A DNA stretch of 64,000 bases, taken from NCBI GenBank assembly GCA_023055425.1, contig JALGPY010000003.1:75429491-75493490 (forward strand), in the 5' to 3' direction. The notes beneath the pieces are model-generated. The model worked only from the letters and a program-made list of their open reading frames with translations. It did not search any database and was not told the DNA's origin. The position numbers were made by a program, and so were the translations under genes. This document shows, in pieces, positions 34,911 to 44,380 of the stretch; the first letter of the stretch is position 1, and each line of letters begins with the position of its first letter. Source of the DNA: Linanthus parryae. Taxonomy: Eukaryota; Streptophyta; Magnoliopsida; Ericales; Polemoniaceae.

Positions 34911-35051
34911 TCATCGCATGAGTATTCCGCCAGGACCCTTGTAGTAAAGGGTGTTGTCATGTATGCGGTACCCTTTTGTGAGTGCCCAGGTTTCACTGCT
35001 TGTGCCTTCCGCAATAGCTTGTAGGATTGCTTTTCTCCAGTCTGTGTCATC
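34380..35051 (-). repeat. Tandem duplication of a 112-codon integrase N-terminal module
   Basis: Module 1 (35051-34716) and module 2 (34715-34380) both begin DDTDWRK and align to Yxxx(D/E)N(T)L, (G)xLxR, RE(A/G)Q, H-x3/4-H and CxxC features without net length change: 112 codons each. Module 2 is the better HHCC zinc finger. Module 1 has diverged strongly and contains the TGA at 34911-34913 aligned with a TGT (Cys) in module 2. Confidence 0.8.
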
Positions 35052-35648
35052 CATGTGTTCGTCGTCGCACGCATCTTCTGTCAATGCCGACGACGTTCGC
35101 ACTTCAATGGAGATCTTTGCTGGACATTTGTCCGTGCTGACCTTAGATCCCAAGGTTGCTAAAGCGTCCGCATGCCTGTTGTCTGCTCGGGGCTTGTGCT
35201 CGTACCTTACATCGCAGAATTGCTGTAATAGCTTTTGTACTAGCGTCCGATAAGATAGAAGGTTAATCTCCTTCAAACCGTACTCACCCGAGGCTTGCTT
35301 GACGATCAACTTGGAGTCTCCCATGACCGTTAGATTGCTTACTTCCAAAGCTTTCGCCGCACGGAGCCCCGCGATGAGAGCCTCATATTCCGCTTCATTG
35401 TTTGTGACTGCAAACTTGAGCTTTGCGGACATCTGTATGACCTCCCCATACGGCTTGGTCAAGACTATCCCAATGCCTCCACCTTTCCTTGTTGACGAGC
35501 CGTCGAAGTGGAGCGTCCAATAGGGCACGTCGATTGCATAGATTTCAGGGCCTTCGAGTTCTTCTTCGATCACGGGCTCGTGACTGTTGTCGGGGAACTG
35601 TGCCAACAGATCCGCTACCGCCTGCGACTTGATCGCTCGCGGTCTCAC
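34911..35648 (-). CDS. Tat-type element second RNase H (plant/archaeal-like aRNH)
   Basis: Follows the RT-RNase H frame directly after TGA at 35649-35651. RNase H features: WTLHFDGSSTRKGGGIGIVL (first catalytic Asp), NNEAEYEALIAGL (Glu), VMGDSKLIVKQ (Asp) and NRHADALATL (last Asp). An additional RNase H between RT-RNase H and integrase is the diagnostic trait of Tat/Ogre elements. All four acidic residues are present. The frame ends at TGA 34911, inside the duplicated zinc module. Confidence 0.92.
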   Translation of the reverse strand: MRPRAIKSQAVADLLAQFPDNSHEPVIEEELEGPEIYAIDVPYWTLHFDGSSTRKGGGIGIVLTKPYGEVIQMSAKLKFAVTNNEAEYEALIAGLRAAKALEVSNLTVMGDSKLIVKQASGEYGLKEINLLSYRTLVQKLLQQFCDVRYEHKPRADNRHADALATLGSKVSTDKCPAKISIEVRTSSALTEDACDDEHMDDTDWRKAILQAIAEGTSSETWALTKGYRIHDNTLYYKGPGGILMR

Positions 35649-37202
35649 TCATGTGATATCATATTGAGAGATGGTCATGTACCATTTCGCCAATCTCCCG
35701 CCGGGAGTAGTGTGAGTTAGCAGATATCGTATGGGATCGCTCTTGGTGACCACTACTACTTTGTGTGATGCAAAATAGTGTTTCAACTTCTCTATCACAA
35801 AGAACAAAGCAAGGCAATGACGTTTGATGTCTGTGTACCTCGATTCAGCAGGCTGCACGATGCGAGAGATGTAGTAGATAGGCCTTTCCTGGCCTTCGTA
35901 CTCCTGAGCCAAGAGTGCTCCTATGGATCTCCTTGTTGATGTCAGATATAGCAGAAGCGGTGATCCCAGATGAGGTGCGATCATTATTTTTGAGGACGTC
36001 AGCAAATCCTTCAGCTTTTCGAATGCAGCTTCGTGCTCCGGAGCCCAGTAGTACACGGCGTCCTTCTTGAGAAGAGCACTAAAACAGCATGTGATTTCGG
36101 CAATCGCTGGGATGAATCTCCGCAGATAGGATAGCTTTCCTAAAAATGTCTTCAAGGCACTCTGGTTATGGGGCGGCGTCATGCCGGTTATGGCTGATAC
36201 TTTCGCAGGGTCAGGCTCGATTCCTTGGCGATGAACTACGCATCCCAAGAATTTCCCTGATGTCACCCCAAATGCGCATTTCATGGGATTCATCTTTAGT
36301 TGAAAGCGTCTACATCTATTGAACACCTTCCGTAGATCTGCGAGGTGATCTGCTTCGTGCTTGGATTTAACCACCAGGTCATCCACATAGAATTCCACTT
36401 CTTTATGCATCATGTCGTGGAACAGAGCAATCATGGCGCGCTGATAGGTTGCACCCGCGTTTTTGAGACCGAACGGCATTACCGTGTAGTTGAACACCCC
36501 CACCGGAGTGATGAATGCAGTCTTCCGCGCGTCTTCGGGGTCCATCTTGATCTGGTTGTACCCGCTGAAGCCATCCATGAAACTGAACATGCGGTGGCCC
36601 GCTGTTGAATCGATAAGCAAATCGATGTTGGGCAGTGGAAAATCGTCCTTGGGGCAGAAGCGATTGAGATCTCGGAAATCCACGCAGATGCGGAGCTGTC
36701 CGTTCTTCTTCACCACTGGCACGATGTTGGCCAGCCATGTGGGATGATAATTTGGCTCTATGAATTTGGCATCCAGGAGTTTGACAATCTCCTGCTTAAT
36801 TTTCATGTTAAGCTCCGGCCTGAAGCTCCTTGTGCTCTGCTTTACCGGCTTAGACCCTGGAATGATGTCTAAGCGGTGCATAGTGATGCTTGTATCCAGT
36901 CCCGGCATCTCATCATACTCCCATGCGAACACATCCTTGTATTCAGTTAGGAGCTGTAGCAATCCTTGCTCCTCTTCGCTTGTGAGGTCCGCACTTAGAA
37001 AGACTGGCCTTTTCTTTTCCTCGTTCGGGCTGAGGAACACTTCCTTTAGTTCATGCTTTTGCGGTCTGGGCCTGTCTTCCATGCATTCAGGCGCTTCTTT
37101 GAGTTTTTCGTCTGGAGTGCCCTGTTTTGGCTTTTCCGTCGGCGCAATTTGTTCGATTTGATTGATTTGCCCAGGGATATCCCCATGCCCGGGTGAGGAC
37201 AT
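35649..37202 (-). CDS. Tat-type element reverse transcriptase and first RNase H
   Basis: 517 residues from ATG at 37202. It has a spacer with the LLTEYKDVFAWEYDEMPGLD motif, then RT: KPVKQSTRSFRPE, LANIVPVVKKNGQLRICVDF, the DGFSGYNQIKM box, MPFGLKNAGATYQ and the catalytic FYVDDLVVKS. Next comes connection (KFLGCVVHRQGIE, KTFLGKLSYLRRFIP) and RNase H (LLLYLTSTRRSIGALLAQE, QPAESRYTDIKRHCLAL). It ends QYDIT-TGA where relatives continue straight into the linker before the second RNase H, and the downstream frame is the same. Catalytic residues look intact. It lies 12 bases after the gag-protease stop, also in the same frame. Confidence 0.95.
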   Translation of the reverse strand: MSSPGHGDIPGQINQIEQIAPTEKPKQGTPDEKLKEAPECMEDRPRPQKHELKEVFLSPNEEKKRPVFLSADLTSEEEQGLLQLLTEYKDVFAWEYDEMPGLDTSITMHRLDIIPGSKPVKQSTRSFRPELNMKIKQEIVKLLDAKFIEPNYHPTWLANIVPVVKKNGQLRICVDFRDLNRFCPKDDFPLPNIDLLIDSTAGHRMFSFMDGFSGYNQIKMDPEDARKTAFITPVGVFNYTVMPFGLKNAGATYQRAMIALFHDMMHKEVEFYVDDLVVKSKHEADHLADLRKVFNRCRRFQLKMNPMKCAFGVTSGKFLGCVVHRQGIEPDPAKVSAITGMTPPHNQSALKTFLGKLSYLRRFIPAIAEITCCFSALLKKDAVYYWAPEHEAAFEKLKDLLTSSKIMIAPHLGSPLLLYLTSTRRSIGALLAQEYEGQERPIYYISRIVQPAESRYTDIKRHCLALFFVIEKLKHYFASHKVVVVTKSDPIRYLLTHTTPGGRLAKWYMTISQYDIT

Positions 37203-37214
37203 CCCCGCGCACCT

Positions 37215-39827
37215 TCATATGCGATAGCACTTCTTCCCATTGGCGTAGAAGCTCTCTATCTCCTTGCCTTCGGGGTCATGCTTTGCAATTTGCTTCAGTG
37301 TATACACATTCTTTCGATGGTATGCGATACGCGGCGCCTCTTCGCGTGTAGGCGGCTTTTCCTTGGCATCTTCCCTTGTCACCATTACTCCCGCAGGTGA
37401 CTGGTCCTTGATGTCCTCCCATAGAGGCAAAGGAGTAGGGTTGAATGGTCCCGGTGTTTGCTCGTCCGCCATCTCGGTAAACCACACTACCTCGCTAAGA
37501 TGTGCTTCATCCAAGTTGAATGGATTCGTTGAAGCCGGTATCTCGACTACTCTGTCGTTCCAGATAGCTTTCATAACCTGGTGAGCTGTTGAAGGAATCG
37601 CGTCGAAGCGATGAATCCAGGCTCGACCTATGATCATGTGATACGTGGTGTTTGCGTCTATGACATAGAACTTCGCTGAGCACTTGATTTTGCCAATCTG
37701 AACGCCCAGGCGGATCCATCCGATCGTCATTCTAGAGTCGCTTCCGAATCCCATCAGCGGAGATGGACGCCTAACGATCTTGTGCTCGGGGATCCCTGCT
37801 AGCTTCAGTGTGTGGAGCGAAACGACGTTGACCGCTGCTCCTCCATCAACGAATGCTCGTTTGAACTCGACGCCATTGATGATGGCCATCACGTACAGAG
37901 GCCTCTGGTGGCTCGCATCTGTCTTCTTGTCGCTGGCAGAAAAGGTCATGATCTTTTCTGTAGAGCGAGACGCCCTGATGACTTTCCCGTTGGAAACTAC
38001 AAGATCCTCCTCGTAGTCCTCCGCTATTCTCAAGATCGCTTTCGTCATATCTGTCCGGCACTTCTCGGAGAAGTTCATCTCGTCGAAGAATCTGCTAAAG
38101 CCGTGCGACCCCTTCATCCGATTGGCACGTTCGTCTTCTGTGTCCATGTTGTAGTCCTCGTCATTGTGGACCTCGGCAATGATGGGCAGGTCGTCCTCTG
38201 CGACCTCCTCCAAGTCGACGATTGAGATCATGTCAACCTCCTTGCCTTTTGATTCTTGCTCCGCGTGGGCAGGAAGCGGATTGTTGCGCACATCCTTCCT
38301 GCGACCGCTGACGATCAGCTCGCCGTTCTTCATCTTCTGGTCGAATGTGAACCTGAGCTTTTTACATTCCGCTGTGGGGTGCATGACCTTGCCGTGGTAC
38401 TCGCACCACTTAGGGTCTCTCACCATCTCCTTAGAGGGTATCTTCTCGAGCGGTGGCAGGACGCCGTCCTTGCGCCACTGTCTGCAGAGGTCGCTTGCCT
38501 CCTCTACTGAGCATGGCAGAGGTGGTACATCGAAGTTCACAACCTTCGCTTGCTTCTGGGGTGAAACTGTATTGACCTCAGCTTCGCGTCCCCTCTTGTA
38601 ACTGAATCTCCCGATCTTGTAGGTGGTTCCGCTCGGAGGTCGCTCCGGAGCGTTCTTCTTTTTCTGCCTCTCGACTATAGGCTCGATGTTCTTCGTGCAT
38701 TCAATTAGCTTTGAAAATGTAGGTGTTTGCAAATTGATGAGCATACCTTTGTATTCATCTCGCATGCACTGCAGGCATATCTCTACAAGCCGGCTTTCGA
38801 GCATTGGATCTTTGCACTCCAAGGACTTCTCCCTGAATTTCTTGATGAAAGTAATCCCGTCCTCCTCGCGCTTCTGATACATCTGCGAGAGATGGATCAT
38901 CGTCACCTTTTCTTCCATCTGGAAGATCTTGGTGTAGAACTTCTGGACCATGTCGTCCCAAGTCTTCACGGACCCGGCTTCCAGCGTTCGGTACCACTTG
39001 TACGCTACGTTCCCTAAAGATTTTGGGAACTCTCGCATTAGTAATTTGGGATCGGCTCCGTATGGCCCCATGACATCAATGAAACGCATGACATGTTCAT
39101 GAGCGTTTCCGTTGACATCCTCGAACTTGTCCCATTTAGGAGCCTTGTAACCCGCCGGGTTAGGCATGAGATAGATCTCTCGTGGAATGGGTGGATCGTT
39201 GTCTAATTTCGGGATAATGGTACCCGCGAATGACTGATGCGCCAGAATAGTGTCCATGCGCTTCTGCAGAGACGTCATGCATTCTGGAATGCTTCCCTCG
39301 GTAGCTGAAGGAGGGGTTGCCGCAGGCGGAGGCGACACATATGACGTCGTAGGATTGGGGACATACGGACTACTCGCATTGCCCCAAATCGCCGTTGGAG
39401 GAGGCAAGGGGTACTGCAAAGTCGGGTTAGATGCCAAAGCCGAGGGCTGAGGAGTGTGAGCAGTGAGAGGCAACATCTGAGCTGTTGACCCCTGGATCGA
39501 AGGCGGCTGCGCAATCGCCGGTGGAGTCTGCAGGTTAGGGTTGGGAGGTGTGGTTGACACTCCCAGTCCCGAAGCAGTAGGGGCTCCTCCTCCTTGAGAG
39601 ACGGCGGTGGCTGATGAAGGATTTGGTGCAAGGGTGCCCAGAACGGCCAAGATCCGTTCTAGCTGCACGGATTGGGCTTTGAGAGCTTTCGCCTGACTTT
39701 GAACAGTGGCGTCCAAAGACTCTAGCGTCGGTGTCTCGCCGGGAGTGGTAGGAGTACGGCGGGTCTCCTCTCCCGAAGCGGTTTCGGTGGAAGGCGATCT
39801 ATTGCTGATATCATCCTCCTGAGACAT
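37215..39827 (-). CDS. Tat-type element gag-protease
   Basis: 870 residues from ATG at 39827 (MSQEDDIS); an earlier GTG at 39851 lies inside the PBS and is unlikely to be used. A Pro/Ala/Thr-rich N-terminal third is followed by the gag capsid domain (AYKWYRTLEAGSVKTWDDMV, FYTKIFQMEEKVTMIHLSQM, QKREEDGITFIKKFREKSLE). A Cys/His segment (WCEYHGKVMHPTAECKKLR) may bind nucleic acid. A retropepsin-like protease lies near the C-terminus: PLYVMAIINGVEFKRAFVDG with GAAVNVV as active-site turn, then YHMIIGRAWIHRF. Gag forms the particle and protease matures it. The frame closes with TGA at 37215-37217. Confidence 0.93.
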   Translation of the reverse strand: MSQEDDISNRSPSTETASGEETRRTPTTPGETPTLESLDATVQSQAKALKAQSVQLERILAVLGTLAPNPSSATAVSQGGGAPTASGLGVSTTPPNPNLQTPPAIAQPPSIQGSTAQMLPLTAHTPQPSALASNPTLQYPLPPPTAIWGNASSPYVPNPTTSYVSPPPAATPPSATEGSIPECMTSLQKRMDTILAHQSFAGTIIPKLDNDPPIPREIYLMPNPAGYKAPKWDKFEDVNGNAHEHVMRFIDVMGPYGADPKLLMREFPKSLGNVAYKWYRTLEAGSVKTWDDMVQKFYTKIFQMEEKVTMIHLSQMYQKREEDGITFIKKFREKSLECKDPMLESRLVEICLQCMRDEYKGMLINLQTPTFSKLIECTKNIEPIVERQKKKNAPERPPSGTTYKIGRFSYKRGREAEVNTVSPQKQAKVVNFDVPPLPCSVEEASDLCRQWRKDGVLPPLEKIPSKEMVRDPKWCEYHGKVMHPTAECKKLRFTFDQKMKNGELIVSGRRKDVRNNPLPAHAEQESKGKEVDMISIVDLEEVAEDDLPIIAEVHNDEDYNMDTEDERANRMKGSHGFSRFFDEMNFSEKCRTDMTKAILRIAEDYEEDLVVSNGKVIRASRSTEKIMTFSASDKKTDASHQRPLYVMAIINGVEFKRAFVDGGAAVNVVSLHTLKLAGIPEHKIVRRPSPLMGFGSDSRMTIGWIRLGVQIGKIKCSAKFYVIDANTTYHMIIGRAWIHRFDAIPSTAHQVMKAIWNDRVVEIPASTNPFNLDEAHLSEVVWFTEMADEQTPGPFNPTPLPLWEDIKDQSPAGVMVTREDAKEKPPTREEAPRIAYHRKNVYTLKQIAKHDPEGKEIESFYANGKKCYRI

Positions 39828-39845
39828 GGTTGCTTTTGTTGGTAA

Positions 39846-39864
39846 GTTCACGTCGGGTTCACCA
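39846..39864 (-). other. Tat-type element primer-binding site
   Basis: On the minus strand TGGTGAACCCGACGTGAAC starts three bases after the 5' LTR. It begins TGG, complementary to a tRNA CCA end. I could not assign the tRNA with certainty. Confidence 0.7.
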
Positions 39865-39867
39865 AAA

Positions 39868-40494
39868 TGTGCACAAGAGATTCCGGCGGGGAGACCTCCG
39901 TGTACACCGTATGTAGGGGATCAGAGATCGCACAGGAAGAGTGGGGTTGTGTGTAGGGAGAGAGTAAGGCAGTATCAATGTCTGAGAGAGAGACAGAGGT
40001 TTGGCAGAGCTTCCGCGTATGGCCAGTGTGTTCTCCTTTGTATGGAAAGGTTAACGTCCTATATATAGCAGGGAACGTGACCATTGTAGTGTGGTTAATG
40101 CGCCCAGTAATGGCGGCTTAATTAGCTTAACCATAACGGCACGTTCGTCCGAGTATATAGGGACCGTTACAGCACGTTGTGCGCGAATACCGGAACCGTT
40201 ACGAGGTTGACCGGGTTTTACCGGATTGACCGGGTTTATGGAGCTCGTGCCATAGATCTCTCAAAGCAGTTACTAAAGGTCGCGTGCGGGCTTGGCTCGC
40301 ACGCGACAGGGCTTACTCTAGCCTCCAAACCACTAAGTCCCTACAAGTACCGTGCAGTGGTATGCGAGGGCTCTGTCTCGCAGCCCCCACATGGATCAGC
40401 TCGGCTGGTGATCCAGTGTGTGTGGAGCACAATATGGTGTGCTGGATGGTTGCCACGTGGCCAAGATCTGTCAGCTCAGAAAGCACTATCTACA
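39868..40494 (-). repeat. Tat-type element LTR, right (5' LTR), 627 bp
   Basis: Same length and borders as the left LTR (TGTGCAC...CTACA). TATA ctatatatag at 40059-40068; the transcript would start on its minus-strand 3' side and run into the PBS and gag. Confidence 0.95.
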
Positions 40495-41154
40495 CCTACT
40501 ATGTTGATCATGATCATACTGGTGTGCCATCTCCATGCCAGGTCTCTTTAGCTACATACCCTGCACCTTTTGCATCACCATGCTATATACATAATGCATG
40601 CGAACCTACTACTGCATCAACTGTGTATAATTTACCTGCCTTTACTTTTGCATCAACTGATCCTAACACTCATATTGTACCATCTAATTCACCACATTCA
40701 ATTATTCATGGAATTCCTATTTATGTTACTTCTTTCCTATTCATTATTCTATTTCTAGTCCTGCATCTGAGCATGCTATATCTGATCCTACACAAAGTCT
40801 CCAAAGTGGAGACCCAATGCAGGTAAAAAGTAAGAGTGGCATCTCAAAGAGGAAATTTGGTTTTCCTTGTCATTAGTACACCAAATCTTGAACCTAATTT
40901 TACCAAAGAGGCTATTCTTCATCCCCATTGGTGTACATCAATGAAAGAAGAGTATATTTCTCTTCTTAAGAAAACCACTTGGATTCTTGTTCAAAGGCCA
41001 AAATATGCTAACATTGTTAGCAAAAAATGGGCTTATAATATTAAAAACCAATCAAAATGGGAATGTGTCAAGGTATAATGTCTGACTTGTAGCCAAAGGG
41101 TTCTCTCATACTCAAGGCATTGACTATGACGAAACATATAGTCCTGTTATCAAA
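40495..41154 (+). pseudogene. Copia-2 second piece: integrase tail and RT start
   Basis: Resumes after the right target duplication. Readable: HTGVPSPCQ linker, then EAILHPHWCTSMKEEYISLL, KKTTWILVQRP, VSKKWAYNIKNQSKW and, in another frame, GFSHTQGIDYDETYSPVIK, which is the start of Copia RT. Broken by frameshifts. Confidence 0.8.
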
Positions 41155-42312
41155 TGTAAGTTCACAGTTGTTTCAAAGTTTTGAAACTGAGCAACATCAA
41201 CTCAGGGTGAGTTCTTACTCCTATGCATTCTCTAATCTCCTATAATTTCTCATGCTATATTATATGATGAAAGACAATCTGATTATATTTTTTAACATGA
41301 TTTGATCCCATATTTTTCCTAAGTTTATTTGTAGGGATTATCTAACTTCGTATTGCAAGAAGTTTCCTTATCTGCAGATATACACAATAGGAAATCCAAG
41401 CTCACATATTGATCCTACTAGTATGGAAAGTTGTCTGAACCTTCCTTAGGCTTACAGATGGAAGATCAAATCAAAATCAATTGAGAAATTCAAACAGCTA
41501 GCCGTTGGAAGCAAGCTGTGGGTCAAAAATCTTCAGAGGATTTTTAGGGATTTTTATTAAAAGTTTTCTATATATTCTGCAATTCAAATTGACAGAAAAC
41601 AGATATTGATTCAGAGAGTTTTACGAATCACATAAAAGTACACATAGATTCATATGCTCTCACGGATTGAAAAGCATCATTGAAGAAGATCATTCACCAA
41701 CTCAATCCATTCCAGATTCCAGAAGAACACTTCAAGCTTATAGTTCTCTTCATCTGAGCTTTATTTGTATATCATGTTGTAATACTTATTAATCATCTGT
41801 TCTCGTGGGTTGTTCAAGAGGAACAACAAAGATTCTTATTGTATCAGTTAGCTAGAGCAGGTACTAGATAGGTTAGGAAGAAACACGAGCCAAGAAAGAG
41901 TAAGGCAATTCTCTTGGCCACAGATCTAGGGCTTAGCTTTTGATTATTAAGAAGTTGTTGAAATCCTAGAGGGATTGGATCCCTCAAGAGGAGAATAGGT
42001 CACTTGGGACCGAACTTCATAGAAAAACATTTTGTTCATTATCTTGCATTTCTGTTCTTTACTTGTCTTCAAAACTGCTTCATAACAGGTTCCAGTTCAA
42101 AGCTTTTCAAAGCTTTGAAAACTCTCAGAAAATGTTAAACTGTCTGTTATGATTTCAAAGCCTTGAAACTGAGTTCAAAGCTTTGAAATACTTCAAGCTC
42201 TTCACCCTTTGTTAAAATTACTCTTTTGACAAAAGTTTCCATACTCTATTCAACCCCCCCCCCCCTTCAAGAGTAGTTGAACCTGTATTTGCATACCTAC
42301 ATTCAGTATTAA
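41155..42312. mobile_element. Solo-LTR-like insertion in Copia-2 RT
   Basis: The Copia-2 frame VIK|HGIIK is cut exactly here and the flanking word tcaaa (41150-41154 and 42313-42317) is duplicated, the 5-bp size made by LTR-retrotransposon integrases. The insert starts TG, is 1.16 kb and has no coding sequence. It carries a pyrimidine run ttcaacccccccccccccttc near its right end, as in some long Copia LTRs. It does not end in CA, so identity as a solo LTR is probable rather than proven. Confidence 0.6.
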
Positions 42313-42878
42313 TCAAACATGGTATTATTAAACTTATTCTTGCTTTATCTTCCAATTTTACATGGAAGCACCTAGATGTTAGAAATGCTTTTTTTCCATG
42401 GATATCTTAGAGAAACAATGTATATGAGACAACCCGAATGATTTATTGATCCCACCAAACCTGATTGTGTGTGCTTACTCAACTAATCTATCTATGATCT
42501 TTAACAAGCTCCAAGAGCTTGGTTTGAAATGTTTACTACCTATATTCCCAGTCTGGGCTTTATTGATTCTAAGGCATATACTTCCTTGTTCTTGAGAAGA
42601 GTTGACTCACATTTCACTAATATTCAACTTTATGTAGATGAGATCATCCTTACAGGAAGTGACGAACGATTTATTTCTTCTCTTGTAAGAAAATTGTACA
42701 TTGAATTTGAAATGAAGGACTTGGGAACCTTAACTTATTTTCTCGATTTAGAAATTACATATAAATTGTCAAAGTTTTTGATCAATCAAGAAAGATATAC
42801 TTCTAATTACTCACCAAATTCAATATGTCCCCGAGTAGACCATGTTCTACGCCTCTAACTTCTCTTATTCGTTATCAT
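42313..42878 (+). pseudogene. Copia-2 third piece: reverse transcriptase core
   Basis: Gives HGIIKLILALSSNFTW, HLDVRNAFFP, MRQPExFIDPTKPD, QAPRAWFEMFTTYIPSLGF and SLFLRRVDSHF. The catalytic box reads LYVDEIILTGS (YVDD changed to YVDE), followed by FEMKDLGTLTYFLDLEI. The Asp to Glu change plus frameshifts mean it is inactive. Confidence 0.85.
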
Positions 42879-43407
42879 TGACACGCTCCAACTGCAAGTG
42901 TACAATTGTCGGTGCAGTAATAATCCTGTAATCTGGGTTGTCGAACCCAAAGGACTTCGTGCAAACTAGTTACTAAGTATAAACCTTATGCGGGCAAGCA
43001 AATTGATTGTTGTTTTCTAATTCTACTGAACGAAAGAAACAAATACGTCAATTAATCAGGTGAATTACTTCACGACTAACAAAGAATGATTTTTACGAGT
43101 TACTTAACGAGTGGACAAGTTAGGATATCTCTACGGGGACACTAGGGATTTTACACCGCTTGGGATTTATGTTTTAGCAACACAATTGTATTTTACTTAG
43201 CCAAACGAGCACAATTACGTTGAAGATTCCTCAAGCAACGCTTGCATTCAAACTCTTGTACCTGAATCCTCTAGCCTACTCAGGTTTAAATCCACATTAC
43301 GTTCTTGTTGTCTACTTTTATTTCTTAGACAACTAGCACGATTCCTCAACCCTAGTTATAGCTAGTGCACGATTCAAGTTCCGGTTACGAATATTGATTC
43401 CTCTAAT
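42879..43407 (-). repeat. Athila-like 3' LTR, truncated
   Basis: Matches 46558-47092 nearly base for base, then stops matching at cataacc|cgaaatttc. The inner two thirds of this LTR and the adjacent pol genes are missing, consistent with one internal deletion. Confidence 0.8.
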
Positions 43408-44130
43408 GCTCATAACCCGAAATTTCAACAAAAGGATCGAGATATGATGCTGAGGACGAAATAGGATGCTAAGAAATCCCCAAGAAATGGTGTGCCACTG
43501 TTCTCCCATCGGTCAGTGTGTTCTTGCACACTGGGGTCGATTGTCTCCTTTGCAAAAATCCATGCCTGAAAAATCCCCAACTCACCAATGCGAGTCCTTA
43601 TGAAGGTCGCGTGTGCCATGGTGCACCGGGGTAGAATCTCCCATAAACTGCTCATATATGTCACTAGGAAATATCATTAGTCCCTTTCTCTCTCTCTCTC
43701 TCATCTCTCCAAGATAAGTAAATAAAACCACAACATAACTGTATTTGAAGACGCACTCCCTACACTAAAGCAATACATAGGTTCAGTTGCCTCCCAACAA
43801 GCGCCTTGTAATTTAAGGTCGACGAACCGAACCAGTTACCTCAAATATGTTAAGGAGGTATAGCACGACGTGAATCCTCCTTCAATTTATTGCTCTTGAT
43901 CTTTTACACCACATCATGTTCACTCACCACATTTGGCTTCTTCTCTGATTCGGGTGGATCGGGTTGCAAAATTGTAGAAAACCCAAGATAAGGATCCACT
44001 GCTTTCTCTCTAAACATGATCATAGCCAACTTATTCTTCCCCTTGACCGGATGTAATGCCTTGAACACAAGTGACGAATCTAGAGCTTTGATAGTCAACT
44101 CATAAATCTCTAAATCCTCATTGGCGCGCA
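43408..44130 (-). pseudogene. Residual coding sequence of the Athila-like element
   Basis: Minus-strand frames (43664-43425 and 44131-43904) are open for 75-80 codons. The second directly continues from protease (IYELTIKALDSSLVFKALHP). The first is not recognised. A (CT)n run lies at 43686-43703. Confidence 0.4.
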
Positions 44131-44380
44131 TTGTCTACTACAACGGTTTTCCAAAGATTAGTGGAACATCGCGATCCTCCTTGATATCCATGATCATGAA
44201 GTCAGCTGGAAGGAAAAATGCGTCCACTTTGACAAGCAAGTTCTCAATCAACCCCTTTGCTGTAACAATAGAATTGTCTGCTAGTTGCAGGCCTATCTTC
44301 ACTGGGGTTGGCGTACCAATGACCAATCTTTGAAATAAGGACAATGGCATGAGATTAATACTCGCGCCCAAATCACAGAG
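44131..44380 (-). pseudogene. Athila-like protease
   Basis: Reads CDLGASINLMPLSLFQRL with the active-site Asp as D-L-G-A, then LQLADNSIVTAKGLIENLLV, FFLPADFMIMDI and VPLIFGKPL. This is typical of Athila-group aspartic proteases. It continues without a recognisable RT. Confidence 0.85.

Larger units (their letters stand above)
25410..40494 (-). mobile_element. Tat/Ogre-type Ty3/gypsy retrotransposon, complete, with antisense plant-mobile-domain gene
   Basis: A 15,085-bp element with two 627-bp LTRs (about nine substitutions between them by eye, near 1.4 percent), perfect CCTAC target duplication, PBS and polypurine tract in place. Minus-strand coding order is gag-protease, RT-RNase H, second RNase H, integrase, which is Ty3/gypsy. 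The extra RNase H before integrase and the long region downstream with an antisense ORF and tandem repeats are the hallmarks of the Tat/Ogre/Retand group. Isolated in-frame stops in genes on both strands argue that this copy is not autonomous unless they are read through. Low LTR divergence implies recent insertion, well after Copia-2. Confidence 0.93.

Noticed and set aside
36345..38900. Several plus-strand frames of 70-145 codons opposite gag-pol
   Set aside because: They are antisense shadows of the well-supported gag-protease and RT frames.
39828..39851. GTG start of gag eight codons before the ATG
   Set aside because: It lies within the primer-binding site and plant translation uses ATG; 39827 is preferred.
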